Of a DNA stretch of 64,000 nt, positions 44,698 through 52,643 are shown in pieces. Both the position numbers and the translations under genes were made by a program. A model generated the notes under the pieces. That model saw only the letters and a list, made by a program, of their open reading frames with translations, made no database searches and was not told the DNA's origin. Source of the stretch: Betaproteobacteria bacterium (lineage in GTDB: Bacteria > Pseudomonadota > Gammaproteobacteria > Burkholderiales > SG8-41); the NCBI GenBank assembly GCA_025363575.1, contig JANYDM010000152.1, positions 1-64,000 on the forward strand, in the 5' to 3' direction. The first letter of the stretch is position 1. Each line of letters begins with the position of its first letter.

Positions 44698-44934
44698 TAA
44701 GACGCCGCTGCGCGGTGTCCCTGCGCTGCTCGACGTGAAAAGCGGCTCCAAAAACTCGCTCGAAGAATGAGAAACACGTACACGATTGCGAGCTCAGACA
44801 GTTTCTCGCCGAATGCCCTTTTCACGCCTGCGACTGCTCGGCGTCTCACAAGGGGGAAACTACAATCAATGTGCAGAATTTCTTCGGCTGTGAAATTGCG
44901 GGCAGGAATTTCTCAAGCCAACGCCGTCGTGCTC
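44698..44934. other. Remainder of the 387-bp fliE-ycgR spacer
   Basis: It continues the repeat-like block (for example GTAAGACGCCGCTGCGCGG). I see no gene, RNA or clear promoter in it. Confidence 0.5.
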
Positions 44935-45690
44935 TTACTTCTTGCGCTGGCGCTCGAGGCCCATGATGTAGCGCTGGATGGTGGAGAGCATGCTTTCGCG
45001 CAGGTTGATGAACGCTAAACCGGAGCGCTGGGCCGCCTTGCCGTTCGGCAGTTTCGAGACACACGCATTGCGCGCCTGCACTTGCACGCGCAGGGCGGTG
45101 GTGCCGGGCAGATGCAGGGTGCATTCGTAAACTGTGCCGAGCTCGGGCGTGAAAAGGTCTTGCGGCGTGACGACGGCCATGCCGCCGCAGCTGATGTCGA
45201 CGAGACTCAGGCTGGCAGTCGCTTGCGGCGCGCCGGGCGGCAGCGTGAGCGTGCATTTCACGGGCGCCGCGATCGGCGTCGGCACGCGGTAGTTTTCGCG
45301 CCGTTGCAGCCGCACCAAGTCCTGCGGCAAGGCCGCCTTGAACGCGTCGCGGCCTTCGCACAGCGCCATTTCGATCTGCTGGCATACGAACTGGATCTTG
45401 ATCTTGTCGAGCGTGGTGTTGCACAGCAGGCGCTGCTTGGCGAGCACGCGCTGGGCGTGGCGTCCCTCGCGGTCACATTCGAGCATGAGGTGTCCGCTCT
45501 CATCGTCGATGCTGACGATGGAAGTCAGGAAAAAATCGTCGCCGCCGACCGACGCGGTGATCAGGCCGTTGCTGCGCATTATTGCGCGCAGGATCTGGCT
45601 GATCTCGAGCCGCGAGCCGACCGAGTACTGGTGGTAGTCGAGGGCGCTCGAGGTGGCGGGCGCCGCGTTGTTTGCTAGTGTGTCTGACAT
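44935..45690 (-). CDS. ycgR: Flagellar brake protein, PilZ-domain c-di-GMP effector (YcgR-type)
   Basis: A 251-residue protein. The N-terminal YcgR domain (about 30-130) contains IDDESGHLMLECDREG. The PilZ domain (about 140-245) has the c-di-GMP-binding RRENYRVPTP motif and the D-I-S-C-G-G motif (SLVDISCGGMAV). When loaded with c-di-GMP, known members bind the motor switch and slow or bias rotation. Its place inside the flagellar block, near several GGDEF genes, supports that role. The start is ATG 45690; upstream codons are not supported. Confidence 0.9.
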   Translation of the reverse strand: MSDTLANNAAPATSSALDYHQYSVGSRLEISQILRAIMRSNGLITASVGGDDFFLTSIVSIDDESGHLMLECDREGRHAQRVLAKQRLLCNTTLDKIKIQFVCQQIEMALCEGRDAFKAALPQDLVRLQRRENYRVPTPIAAPVKCTLTLPPGAPQATASLSLVDISCGGMAVVTPQDLFTPELGTVYECTLHLPGTTALRVQVQARNACVSKLPNGKAAQRSGLAFINLRESMLSTIQRYIMGLERQRKK

Positions 45691-45799
45691 GGCAGAAAAC
45701 CGAGTTCGATAGGCCAAGTGTAGCCGCGGCAAGCTGCGCCGCAACGCACGAACAGAGGAAGGTTTGCATGCCTGTTCAGCATAATGCGGGCGGCACTGG

Positions 45800-46081
45800 C
45801 TATGTCGCCGCGGGCGGCTTGGCCTGTTCGAGTTGGTGCAGCCACGCCAGCAGCTCGGCGACGGCGACGTAAAGCTGCTCCGGTATTCGCGCATCAAGAT
45901 CGACCTGCATCAGCAGCGCAACCAGCTCGGGCGATTCGTGCACATAGACGCCGGCTTCGCGCGCGCGCGCGATGATCGCTTCGGCGGTGAGCCCGCGGCC
46001 CTTGGCGGCGATGCGCGGCGCGCGCGCCTTGTCGTTATAGGCGAGTGCGACGGCCTGCTGGCGGCGGTCAGGCGGATTCAT
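45800..46081 (-). CDS. Free-standing FlhB C-terminal-domain protein (FhlB-like)
   Basis: A 93-residue protein that aligns with the cytoplasmic part of FlhB just after the autocleavage site: AVALAYNDKARAPRIAAKGR, then EQLYVAVAELLAWLHQLEQ. The NPTH motif is absent; the protein begins where the processed FlhB fragment would begin. It has no membrane helix. Its gene overlaps a FliK-like gene by 14 bp, so the two products probably act together on the export-switch step. Full-length FlhB must be encoded elsewhere. Confidence 0.85.
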   Translation of the reverse strand: MNPPDRRQQAVALAYNDKARAPRIAAKGRGLTAEAIIARAREAGVYVHESPELVALLMQVDLDARIPEQLYVAVAELLAWLHQLEQAKPPAAT

Positions 46082-47093
46082 CGCGGCGCACCGAGATGCC
46101 GAGCGGGGCGATGCCCGCTTCGCGCAGTGAGAGTTGCAGGTTCGGCGCGTGAGACGACAGCATCGACAACGTACCGGCGTTCGAGGCGCGCAGCGTAATG
46201 GTGACACCGCGCCCGGCGACGAGTATGGTCGCGTCGATCCGGCCCATGCGCGGCAGCGTCAGGCGCAGGCGCGTGCGCCAGGCCGGCGGGGCGCCGGATT
46301 GTGTCGCCGCCGGCGGCTCTTCGCTGATTTCCCAGTCAAGGGCCTGGCCCTGCCAGATCATGCCGTGCCACGCGACCTGGCGCGATTCGAGTGTGTCGAG
46401 TTGCTGCTTGATAACGGCGAGCGCATCGCGGTGGACCGGCAATTCCGGCAGGCGCGGCGCATCGTCGAGCACGACGATCGCCGAGTCCAATCCGGCGCCA
46501 TCCTGCGCGCATTGTGCTGGCTGCCGCGACTGGCGCAGCGGCGCATAGCGCGCCTGCGGCTCCAGCATCAGCGCGGCCAGCGCCCGCTGACCGGCGATCC
46601 ACTGCGCTTGGTGTGCCTCGTAGAATATGCCGCTGTGCGCGAGGGCGTTGCGCAGAGCGATGGCGATTTCCGCGCTGTCCCCGGACGCCGCCGCGAGCAG
46701 CGGCGCGCCGGCGCGCACGGTCTCCGTGTGCGGAAATTTCTCGCTCTCGTCGAGAAGCGCGGTGACGAAACGCGCGGTTTCGCTGAGGTTGGTCGCCAGT
46801 CCCGGCGCATCTTCCTGCACGGCGAGCGCGAATTTTATCTGCGGCTCGCGCGTGACCACGCTGAGTTGCAGGCTGTCGCCGACCTGCGCGCGGAAGGGCA
46901 GGCGCAGCTGAAAAGGTTGTTGCCGGATGGCAACGCGGTACGTGCCGTCCGGCAGCTGCGCTTCGACTTGCGCGCGCACGGTGTCGCCGGCTTCGAGGTC
47001 GCTCAGCGCATCCAGGTTTACGCGGCTGACCGGCTGCACCTGTGCATTCGCGAACGTGCGCAGGCGCACCAGATCGGACAGACGATTGAGCAT
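46068..47093 (-). CDS. Second FliK-like hook-length control protein
   Basis: A 341-residue protein. The N-terminus (LEAGDTVRAQVEAQLPDGTY) looks like a small beta domain. The C-terminal third (TRLRLTLPRMGRIDATILVA, then GTLSMLSSHAPNLQLSLREA) has the FliK C-terminal pattern of long beta strands followed by LSLREAGI. It differs clearly from the FliK at 37795-38859. Its downstream partner is the FlhB C-domain protein. The start is ATG 47093; the longer frame upstream overlaps fliT. Confidence 0.8.
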   Translation of the reverse strand: MLNRLSDLVRLRTFANAQVQPVSRVNLDALSDLEAGDTVRAQVEAQLPDGTYRVAIRQQPFQLRLPFRAQVGDSLQLSVVTREPQIKFALAVQEDAPGLATNLSETARFVTALLDESEKFPHTETVRAGAPLLAAASGDSAEIAIALRNALAHSGIFYEAHQAQWIAGQRALAALMLEPQARYAPLRQSRQPAQCAQDGAGLDSAIVVLDDAPRLPELPVHRDALAVIKQQLDTLESRQVAWHGMIWQGQALDWEISEEPPAATQSGAPPAWRTRLRLTLPRMGRIDATILVAGRGVTITLRASNAGTLSMLSSHAPNLQLSLREAGIAPLGISVRRDESA

Positions 47094-47119
47094 GAAGGCG
47101 GTCCGGCGCGGCGCGCGGT

Positions 47120-47446
47120 TCAGCCGGTGCGGTACGCTTGCGCGAGACGCCGCTGATGGCCGCTGTGGCTCAACAGCGCCGACAGCTGGGCGAGCCACGG
47201 CTCGACCAGCAGCCGGATTTCGGCATCGTCGTCGAGCACGTCGCGAATCAGCTGCGCCTTGCGCTGCTGGAATTCGGCGCTGCGCGGCTGGTCGCCGTCG
47301 CCGGTGAACAGGCGCGCGAAGAGCCCGCTGCAGTCGCGCTCGAGCCCGACCAGCGAGTCCCATTCTCCGGCGCGCGCGGCGGCCAGCATTTGAGTGGTCT
47401 GGCGTGCAATGGCTTCGTAAGTTGCCAGTATGAAGTCTTCGTTCAT
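47120..47446 (-). CDS. fliT: Flagellar export chaperone FliT-like protein
   Basis: A 108-residue helical protein, starting at ATG 47446 behind GAAGGG and overlapping the fliS stop (ATGA). LATYEAIARQTTQMLAAARA and the central ERDCSGLFARLF fit the FliT/FlgN-type four-helix chaperones. FliT protects FliD before export. Sequence similarity is modest; position after fliD-fliS is the main support. Confidence 0.82.
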   Translation of the reverse strand: MNEDFILATYEAIARQTTQMLAAARAGEWDSLVGLERDCSGLFARLFTGDGDQPRSAEFQQRKAQLIRDVLDDDAEIRLLVEPWLAQLSALLSHSGHQRRLAQAYRTG

Positions 47447-47853
47447 CGTCGCCCTTCCCCAGCGGCGGGCCGGATCTGTGCCCACGCGTCGCGCAGTTCG
47501 CCGAGCAGGCGGGTCACTTCATCAACGATCTCGGGCCGGTTGTGCAGGTTTGCGCGCAGCAGGCGATCGCACATGTACTCGTACAACGCGGCGAGGTGCT
47601 CGCCGAGCTCGCCGCCAGCCTTGACATCGAGACTTGCCTTGAGGCCGCTTTCGATGATCATGATGGCCTTCGACAGCGACAGGCCCTTGGCCGCGGTGTC
47701 GCGGCGCGCCATGTGCCGCTTCGCATCGGCGAGCGCCAGCAGTGCGCCGTCGAACAGCATGAGAATCAATTTGTGCGGGTCCGCCTCGGCCACGCCGGTT
47801 TCCACGCCGATGCTGGCGTAGGCGTTGATGCCGCGTTGTGCAGTTGCAAACAT
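47443..47853 (-). CDS. fliS: Flagellin export chaperone FliS
   Basis: A 136-residue chaperone that binds the flagellin C-terminus. YASIGVETGVAEADPHKLIL then MLFDGALLALADAKRHM are standard FliS motifs, as is LYEYMCDRLLRANLHN. It lies 18 bp downstream of fliD and overlaps fliT. Confidence 0.95.
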   Translation of the reverse strand: MFATAQRGINAYASIGVETGVAEADPHKLILMLFDGALLALADAKRHMARRDTAAKGLSLSKAIMIIESGLKASLDVKAGGELGEHLAALYEYMCDRLLRANLHNRPEIVDEVTRLLGELRDAWAQIRPAAGEGRR

Positions 47854-47871
47854 TGTGTTCGTTTTCTTCGT

Positions 47872-49866
47872 TTATTTGGACGAGCTGATGGTCGGCAGGT
47901 TTGCGAGCTGCTGGGTAAGAAAACTGCTGGTCTGGTTCAGGCTGCTGATCATGGTGTCGAGGGCGGTGAACTGGGCACGGTAATTTGCTTCGATCTGGGT
48001 CAGGCGCAGGTTGAGAGCATCGCGCTGGTTGCCGATATCCGCGATGCTCGCGTTAATTCCAGCCGTGCGTCCCGAGATTGACCCGCTGGAAGGGTCCAAT
48101 ATGTCGTTTGAAAATTTGGCTAGCGTGCTGGCATAACCCTGGGCGTAATTTAGTGTCGCAGTGCCATTAGTAACGGCTTGCGCCGGCGTTCCTGTATATA
48201 AAATTTTGAGGCTGTCGGCGCCGCTGCCGGCCGCCGCGGTCAGCAACTGGCCCGCGCCGCTCGCGGCATACGTCGTGCCGTTGCCGGTGAAATTTCCCGC
48301 CACGTCGGTGCCGGTGCCGTTCTCCGTGCCGGCATAGCCCAGCGCCGGGAGACCGGTTCCGGCCAGGGTTGCGACGGTCGAGCTGGTGCCGTAACTCTTC
48401 GAACTGAGGACCAGGTTGCCGGCATTCAGCGTAACTGCGACGCTGGCTCCTGCGTTGGTAAGCGCGGTCGATCCATTGATGGCGGTTTGCAGCGCTGTTG
48501 CCAACTGCGCCGGCGTGTAAGTGCCGTGCGCGAGCGTCACGGCGCCGCTGGCGGTGCCGTCTATCGTCAAGGAAAAGCCGTCGTTGCTGCCGTCGATCAC
48601 GGTCGAGCCCGCCGGTGCGCTGCCCGCCGTGGCCGCGCCCTGCGTAGCGACCGCCGTAATATTGACCTGGTAGTCGCCCGCGACCGCTTTGCTGCCGGCG
48701 CTGACAAAAGTCAGCAGGCTGTTGTTGCTCTTGCCCTGCACGCTGAAAAGCGCGGCGATGTCCGAAAAATTGTTGGTGAGCGCCTTGCTGAGCTTGGTGC
48801 CGTCGATCGCCAGCGAGCCGTCTTTCTGGAACGCAACGCCGATCTGCGACAGCGTCGTGAGCGTGCCGCCGGTGCCTGTTACCGCATTGCTCAGGATCGA
48901 GCGGATACGCGTTTGCAGATTCTGCGCCAGCGAGTCGCCGAGCAGCGGGCCCCCCGTCTTGGTGGTCGCGTCGTAGGCCGTCAGCTTGGTGATCGTGTCG
49001 TTGACATTGTTATAAGCATTGACGAACTGGTTGACTGCGCCCTGCACGGCCGAGGTGTCGCGCGTGACCGACAGCGTCGTGTCGCCGGCCTTGATCAGGT
49101 TCAGCGTGACGCCGGGAATGACCGTCGTCACGCTGTTGGACGCGCTTTTGACCGCGACGCCGTTCACGTTCAGCGATGCATCCTTGCCCTGCCGTACTTC
49201 CGCCAGGCTGGCGACGGTATCGTGCAGTTCACCTGCCGACAAGTTGTTGGTGATCTGTATGGTGTTGGCCGCACCGCTCGCGCTCGACGTCAGCACGAGC
49301 TTGTAAGGAGTCGTGCTGCCGTCGTTGATGATGGTGGCATTGACGCCGGCGTCCGCGGCGTTGATGGTGTCACGCAGACCTTCCAGCGTATTGTTCGACG
49401 CGTCCAGCGTTACGTTTTTGGCGGCGCCGGCGCCGACCTGTATCGTCAACGTGCCGGTAGAACTCGTGGCTTGCGCGCTGGCGATGCCGGCCGCCGCCTG
49501 CACCTGGGCCTGCGCGATGTTCGTGACGCTCACCGTGTAGGTCCCCGGGGCGGCCGTCTTTGCGGCCGTCGCCGTAAAAATGGAAGGGTCCGCGGTGCTT
49601 GCCGTGATGCCCTGAAACGCGGAGGCATTGGAGAGATTCTGCATCGCTCCCTGGAATGCTCCGAACAGGCTACTCAACGTGCCGTATGCGGAAAGGTTGG
49701 TTTGATAACTGGCTTGCTTCTTGTCGAGCAGCGTCAATGGCTGCTGCTCGACAGACATGAGTTTGGATACGATCGTGTTGACGTCGAGACCCGAGCCTAT
49801 GCCGGGCGAAGTCAATGCACCAGTGCTGGAGGTACCGAGCGTGGAAGTGGTCGCCGTGACTGCCAT
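47872..49866 (-). CDS. fliD: Flagellar filament cap protein FliD (HAP2)
   Basis: A 664-residue cap protein. The N-terminus (PGIGSGLDVNTIVSKLMSVE) is the HAP2 signature and the C-terminal coil (IEANYRAQFTALDTMISSLN) is its partner. The Thr/Ala/Gly-rich middle is long. The start is taken as ATG 49866; GTG 49872 is an alternative. Upstream, GCCGATAA on the minus strand at 49993-50000 matches a sigma-28 -10 but lacks a convincing -35. Confidence 0.94.
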   Translation of the reverse strand: MAVTATTSTLGTSSTGALTSPGIGSGLDVNTIVSKLMSVEQQPLTLLDKKQASYQTNLSAYGTLSSLFGAFQGAMQNLSNASAFQGITASTADPSIFTATAAKTAAPGTYTVSVTNIAQAQVQAAAGIASAQATSSTGTLTIQVGAGAAKNVTLDASNNTLEGLRDTINAADAGVNATIINDGSTTPYKLVLTSSASGAANTIQITNNLSAGELHDTVASLAEVRQGKDASLNVNGVAVKSASNSVTTVIPGVTLNLIKAGDTTLSVTRDTSAVQGAVNQFVNAYNNVNDTITKLTAYDATTKTGGPLLGDSLAQNLQTRIRSILSNAVTGTGGTLTTLSQIGVAFQKDGSLAIDGTKLSKALTNNFSDIAALFSVQGKSNNSLLTFVSAGSKAVAGDYQVNITAVATQGAATAGSAPAGSTVIDGSNDGFSLTIDGTASGAVTLAHGTYTPAQLATALQTAINGSTALTNAGASVAVTLNAGNLVLSSKSYGTSSTVATLAGTGLPALGYAGTENGTGTDVAGNFTGNGTTYAASGAGQLLTAAAGSGADSLKILYTGTPAQAVTNGTATLNYAQGYASTLAKFSNDILDPSSGSISGRTAGINASIADIGNQRDALNLRLTQIEANYRAQFTALDTMISSLNQTSSFLTQQLANLPTISSSK

Positions 49867-50017
49867 GTTCACTGATGTCCGTGTCGATAAGGGCCGCCGT
49901 CCGCCGCTCGATGGGCGCGCGCCGGGCCTCGTGCTTCTGCAACGTTCACTGCCTTAGCGGCGCTCACGCCGGGACTGCCATGCCGGCAATAATTATCGGC
50001 ATGTAGAGAATTCGTGG

Positions 50018-50049
50018 AAAAACCCCCGGCCGGCGCAAGCCGGCCGGGG
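50018..50049 (-). terminator. Rho-independent terminator of flagellin
   Basis: An 11-bp perfect GC stem (50024-50034 with 50039-50049) around a 4-nt loop is followed on the minus strand by a run of T. It starts 14 bp after the flagellin stop. Confidence 0.93.
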
Positions 50050-50062
50050 CGAAGCGCTTAAC

Positions 50063-51481
50063 TTACTTCAACAGAGACAGGACGCTGTTCGGCAGGGCGT
50101 TCGCTTGCGACAGAATCGCGATGCCCGCTTGTTGCAGAACCTGGTTTTTCGTGAGGTTGGCGGTTTCGGCCGCGAAGTCCGCGTCCTGAATCCGGCTGCG
50201 CGACGCGGTCAAGTTCTCCGATGTCGTTTGCAGCGAAGCAACCACTGAAGCAAAACGGTTCTGATACGCGCCGAGAGAGCCGCGGCTGCTATTGACCGAG
50301 GTCAACGCCGAGTCAATCGAGGCAATCGCGGCGTTGGCGCCGTTCAGCGTCGAAATGTCGGTGTTGGCGATCGACACGCCGGAGAGGCCGGCGGCTACCG
50401 TGCCGTTCACGCCGTCCGTCGTCGCCGATGCGCCGGCAATCGTTATGCCCGCCGAATTGGTCGAGTTAATCGTATAGGTCGACTTGGTCGTCGCTGCAAC
50501 GCCGCCGCCCGCAAACGTGTCACCGGCCGCCAGCGTGCCGCCGAGGGCGACGGTGATATTGCGACCGTCGACCGCAGACAGTTTTAACGCGCCGCCGACG
50601 TTGCTGGCGGTGACGCCGGTCGCAGCGCTGATGCCTTGGATCGCAGCGATGGAGTTCGCGAGGTCGGTTGCGGCAACGCCGGTCGCCGTAACGACCGCCG
50701 TGTTGACACCGTTGATGGTGATCGCGCCGGCGTGGGCCGCGGTGCCGGCTGCAGCTGCGGCGGTTACCGAGTTGGCCGCTGCCGTCGCCGTAACGCCCGA
50801 GATACCGCGTGAGTTGATCGCGTTGACGATCGACTGCGCGTCAGCGGCTATGTTGCTGCCTTGATAGACGTCCTGCGCGTTGCCGGCCGCATCGGTGATC
50901 GTGAACTGGCTGGCCGCCGTGATGGCAGTGGCGGTGCCGCCGCTGGTCTTGGTGGCGGAATAGCCCTGGCCAAGAGTGGCGGTGCGCGCGCTGGTGATCG
51001 ACGAAACGCTGATGGTCTGGCCCGCGTCCGCGCCGACCTGGAACTGCTGGCTGGTGAACGAGCCGTCGAGCAGGTTGACGCCGTTGAACTTGGAGTTCAG
51101 CGCCGTGCGGTCGATTTCAGAAAACAACTGCGAGGCTTCCTGCTGCAGGGCCGCGCGGTCCGAGGAGCTGTTCGTGGAGTTGGCGGATTGCACTGCGAGT
51201 TCGCGGATGCGCTGCAGGTTGTTGCCGATCTGAGTGAGATCGCCTTCCGCGGTTTGCGCGAGAGAGATCGCGTCGTTCGCGTTGCGCACGGCCTGTTGGT
51301 CGCCGTTGATCTGCGCAGTGAAGCGCTGGGCGATCGCGAGTCCGGCTGCGTCGTCCTTGGCGCTGTTGATGCGCAGGCCCGAAGACAGGCGCTGCAGCGA
51401 CGTGGCCAATGCGGTTTGCGAGGTGTTCAGGTTGCGTTGCGCATTGAGCGACGCAATGTTGGTGCCGATAATCTGGGGCAT
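50063..51481 (-). CDS. fliC: Flagellin (filament subunit)
   Basis: A 472-residue flagellin. The N-terminal D0/D1 (IIGTNIASLNAQRNLNTSQT, LQRLSSGLRINSAKDDAAGL, NNLQRIRELAVQSANSTNSS) and the C-terminal SRIQDADFAAETANLTKNQV then LPNSVLSLLK are fully conserved. The central 170-390 region is Ala/Thr/Val-rich and variable, with few charged residues. It is preceded by GGAGA and by the best sigma-28 promoter context of the region, and has its own strong terminator. No second flagellin gene is in the window. Confidence 0.97.
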   Translation of the reverse strand: MPQIIGTNIASLNAQRNLNTSQTALATSLQRLSSGLRINSAKDDAAGLAIAQRFTAQINGDQQAVRNANDAISLAQTAEGDLTQIGNNLQRIRELAVQSANSTNSSSDRAALQQEASQLFSEIDRTALNSKFNGVNLLDGSFTSQQFQVGADAGQTISVSSITSARTATLGQGYSATKTSGGTATAITAASQFTITDAAGNAQDVYQGSNIAADAQSIVNAINSRGISGVTATAAANSVTAAAAAGTAAHAGAITINGVNTAVVTATGVAATDLANSIAAIQGISAATGVTASNVGGALKLSAVDGRNITVALGGTLAAGDTFAGGGVAATTKSTYTINSTNSAGITIAGASATTDGVNGTVAAGLSGVSIANTDISTLNGANAAIASIDSALTSVNSSRGSLGAYQNRFASVVASLQTTSENLTASRSRIQDADFAAETANLTKNQVLQQAGIAILSQANALPNSVLSLLK

Positions 51482-51572
51482 TTTAAATCTCCTTCACAGT
51501 TGTTGGTTAGCGGCTCTGTGCCGTGACTTCGGACCTGCGCGCCCCGGAGGGCGTGAGCCGCTGTCTTCAGCA

Positions 51573-51599
51573 ATTACGGCCGGTTAAGGGGCGACTTTA
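51573..51599 (-). promoter_or_regulatory. Sigma-28 (FliA) promoter of flagellin
   Basis: Read leftward: TAAAGTCG, 11 nt, GCCGTAAT. This matches the FliA consensus (TAAAGTTT-N11-GCCGATAA) at spacing and nearly all key bases. It lies 92 bp upstream of the fliC start. Confidence 0.85.
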
Positions 51600-51680
51600 G
51601 GTACTGACGCTACAGCGATAGTCATGATGCAAACTCAAGGGGCAGGGTTAGTGGCGGCAGGCGGTGCCGTCGCCGGCAAT

Positions 51681-51698
51681 GGCCCCGTCCGCGGGGCC
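51681..51698 (-). terminator. Possible weak terminator or processing hairpin after the small diguanylate cyclase gene
   Basis: GGCCCCG and CGGGGCC form a 7-bp GC stem with a 4-nt loop 18 bp after the stop at 51716. No T-tract follows, so intrinsic termination is doubtful. Confidence 0.35.
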
Positions 51699-51715
51699 AC
51701 CGCTCTCGTACAGGA

Positions 51716-52504
51716 TCAGTCCGCGGTCATCGTGCGGTTTTTGCCCGCGCCCTTGGCCTTGTAGAGCGCGCGGTCGGCGCGCGAGATCAGCGCGTCGCTG
51801 GTTTCGCCGGGCTTGCGCACGGCGATGCCGGCGCTGAAGGTCATGGGCAGCTTGCGTTTCTTATAGGCGAGCGGGCTGCGGCCAAGGTCGGCTTGCAGCC
51901 GCGCCAGCGCGCGCGCGGTCTGTTGTTGGCTCGAATCCGGCAATAGAAACAAAAATTCTTCGCCGCCGAAGCGCACGACCGTATCGCTTGGCCGCAGCGT
52001 GCGGCGGATCACCGCTGCAAAGTGCACGAGCGCGGCATCGCCGGCCTGGTGGCCGTGGGTGTCATTCAGCGTCTTGAAATTATCGAGATCGAGCAGTGCC
52101 GTGCCCAGCGGCGCCGCCTGCCGGTCGGCGCGTGCCGCCTCGCGCAAGTACGCCTGGTCGAGTCCGCAGCGGTTGAGCGCGCCGGTCAGATGGTCGATGT
52201 GAACAAGCCCGCGCAATTCTTGCAGCTCTTTCTTAAGCGCCTCGATCTGGCGCTGCGCGTGGGCGAGCCTGAGCGGCGCCACGCGCGCTTCGTCGTCGGC
52301 CGGCTGATGCGCATCGCCCAGCGCTTCGTCGAGCAGGCCGGGCCTGCCGCCCGGCTCGCCGCCGCGCGCATCACGCGCAACATTCTCCGGCCGGCGATAG
52401 AAATCGTGCGGCGTCGCCGCCGCTGCCGGCGCGGACGATGCAATCGCCGGATGAAACGACGGCGTGACCAATCGCAGGTTGGGTTTGTCTTTGCTCAAGC
52501 GCAT
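51716..52504 (-). CDS. GGDEF diguanylate cyclase (small, cytoplasmic)
   Basis: A 262-residue enzyme that makes c-di-GMP from two GTP. A disordered N-terminus and a short coiled coil (about 80-100) lead into the GGDEF domain. The active site is GGEEF at 180-184, and an intact inhibitory site RPSD (171-174) lies exactly five residues before it, so product inhibition is expected. There is no membrane helix or sensor domain. I choose ATG 52504 because AGGAG lies 7 nt upstream. It sits between fliC and a second GGDEF gene. Confidence 0.9.
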   Translation of the reverse strand: MRLSKDKPNLRLVTPSFHPAIASSAPAAAATPHDFYRRPENVARDARGGEPGGRPGLLDEALGDAHQPADDEARVAPLRLAHAQRQIEALKKELQELRGLVHIDHLTGALNRCGLDQAYLREAARADRQAAPLGTALLDLDNFKTLNDTHGHQAGDAALVHFAAVIRRTLRPSDTVVRFGGEEFLFLLPDSSQQQTARALARLQADLGRSPLAYKKRKLPMTFSAGIAVRKPGETSDALISRADRALYKAKGAGKNRTMTAD

Positions 52505-52643
52505 CGTACTGCTCCTGTAACGGACGCCGGCTGCTGCCGACGCGTTCATCGGAACATGAAGGTAGCAAGACTGCGGGCAGCGTCACCGCGGGAATATGCG
52601 TCGAAAACGGCCGCAATTCGTCATTTGTGCCGGCACGCTCGCC

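Noticed and set aside
49993..50000. Exact GCCGATAA on the minus strand upstream of fliD
   Set aside because: No TAAA-like -35 element at 11-12 nt; it also lies close to the flagellin terminator. Kept only as a note under fliD.
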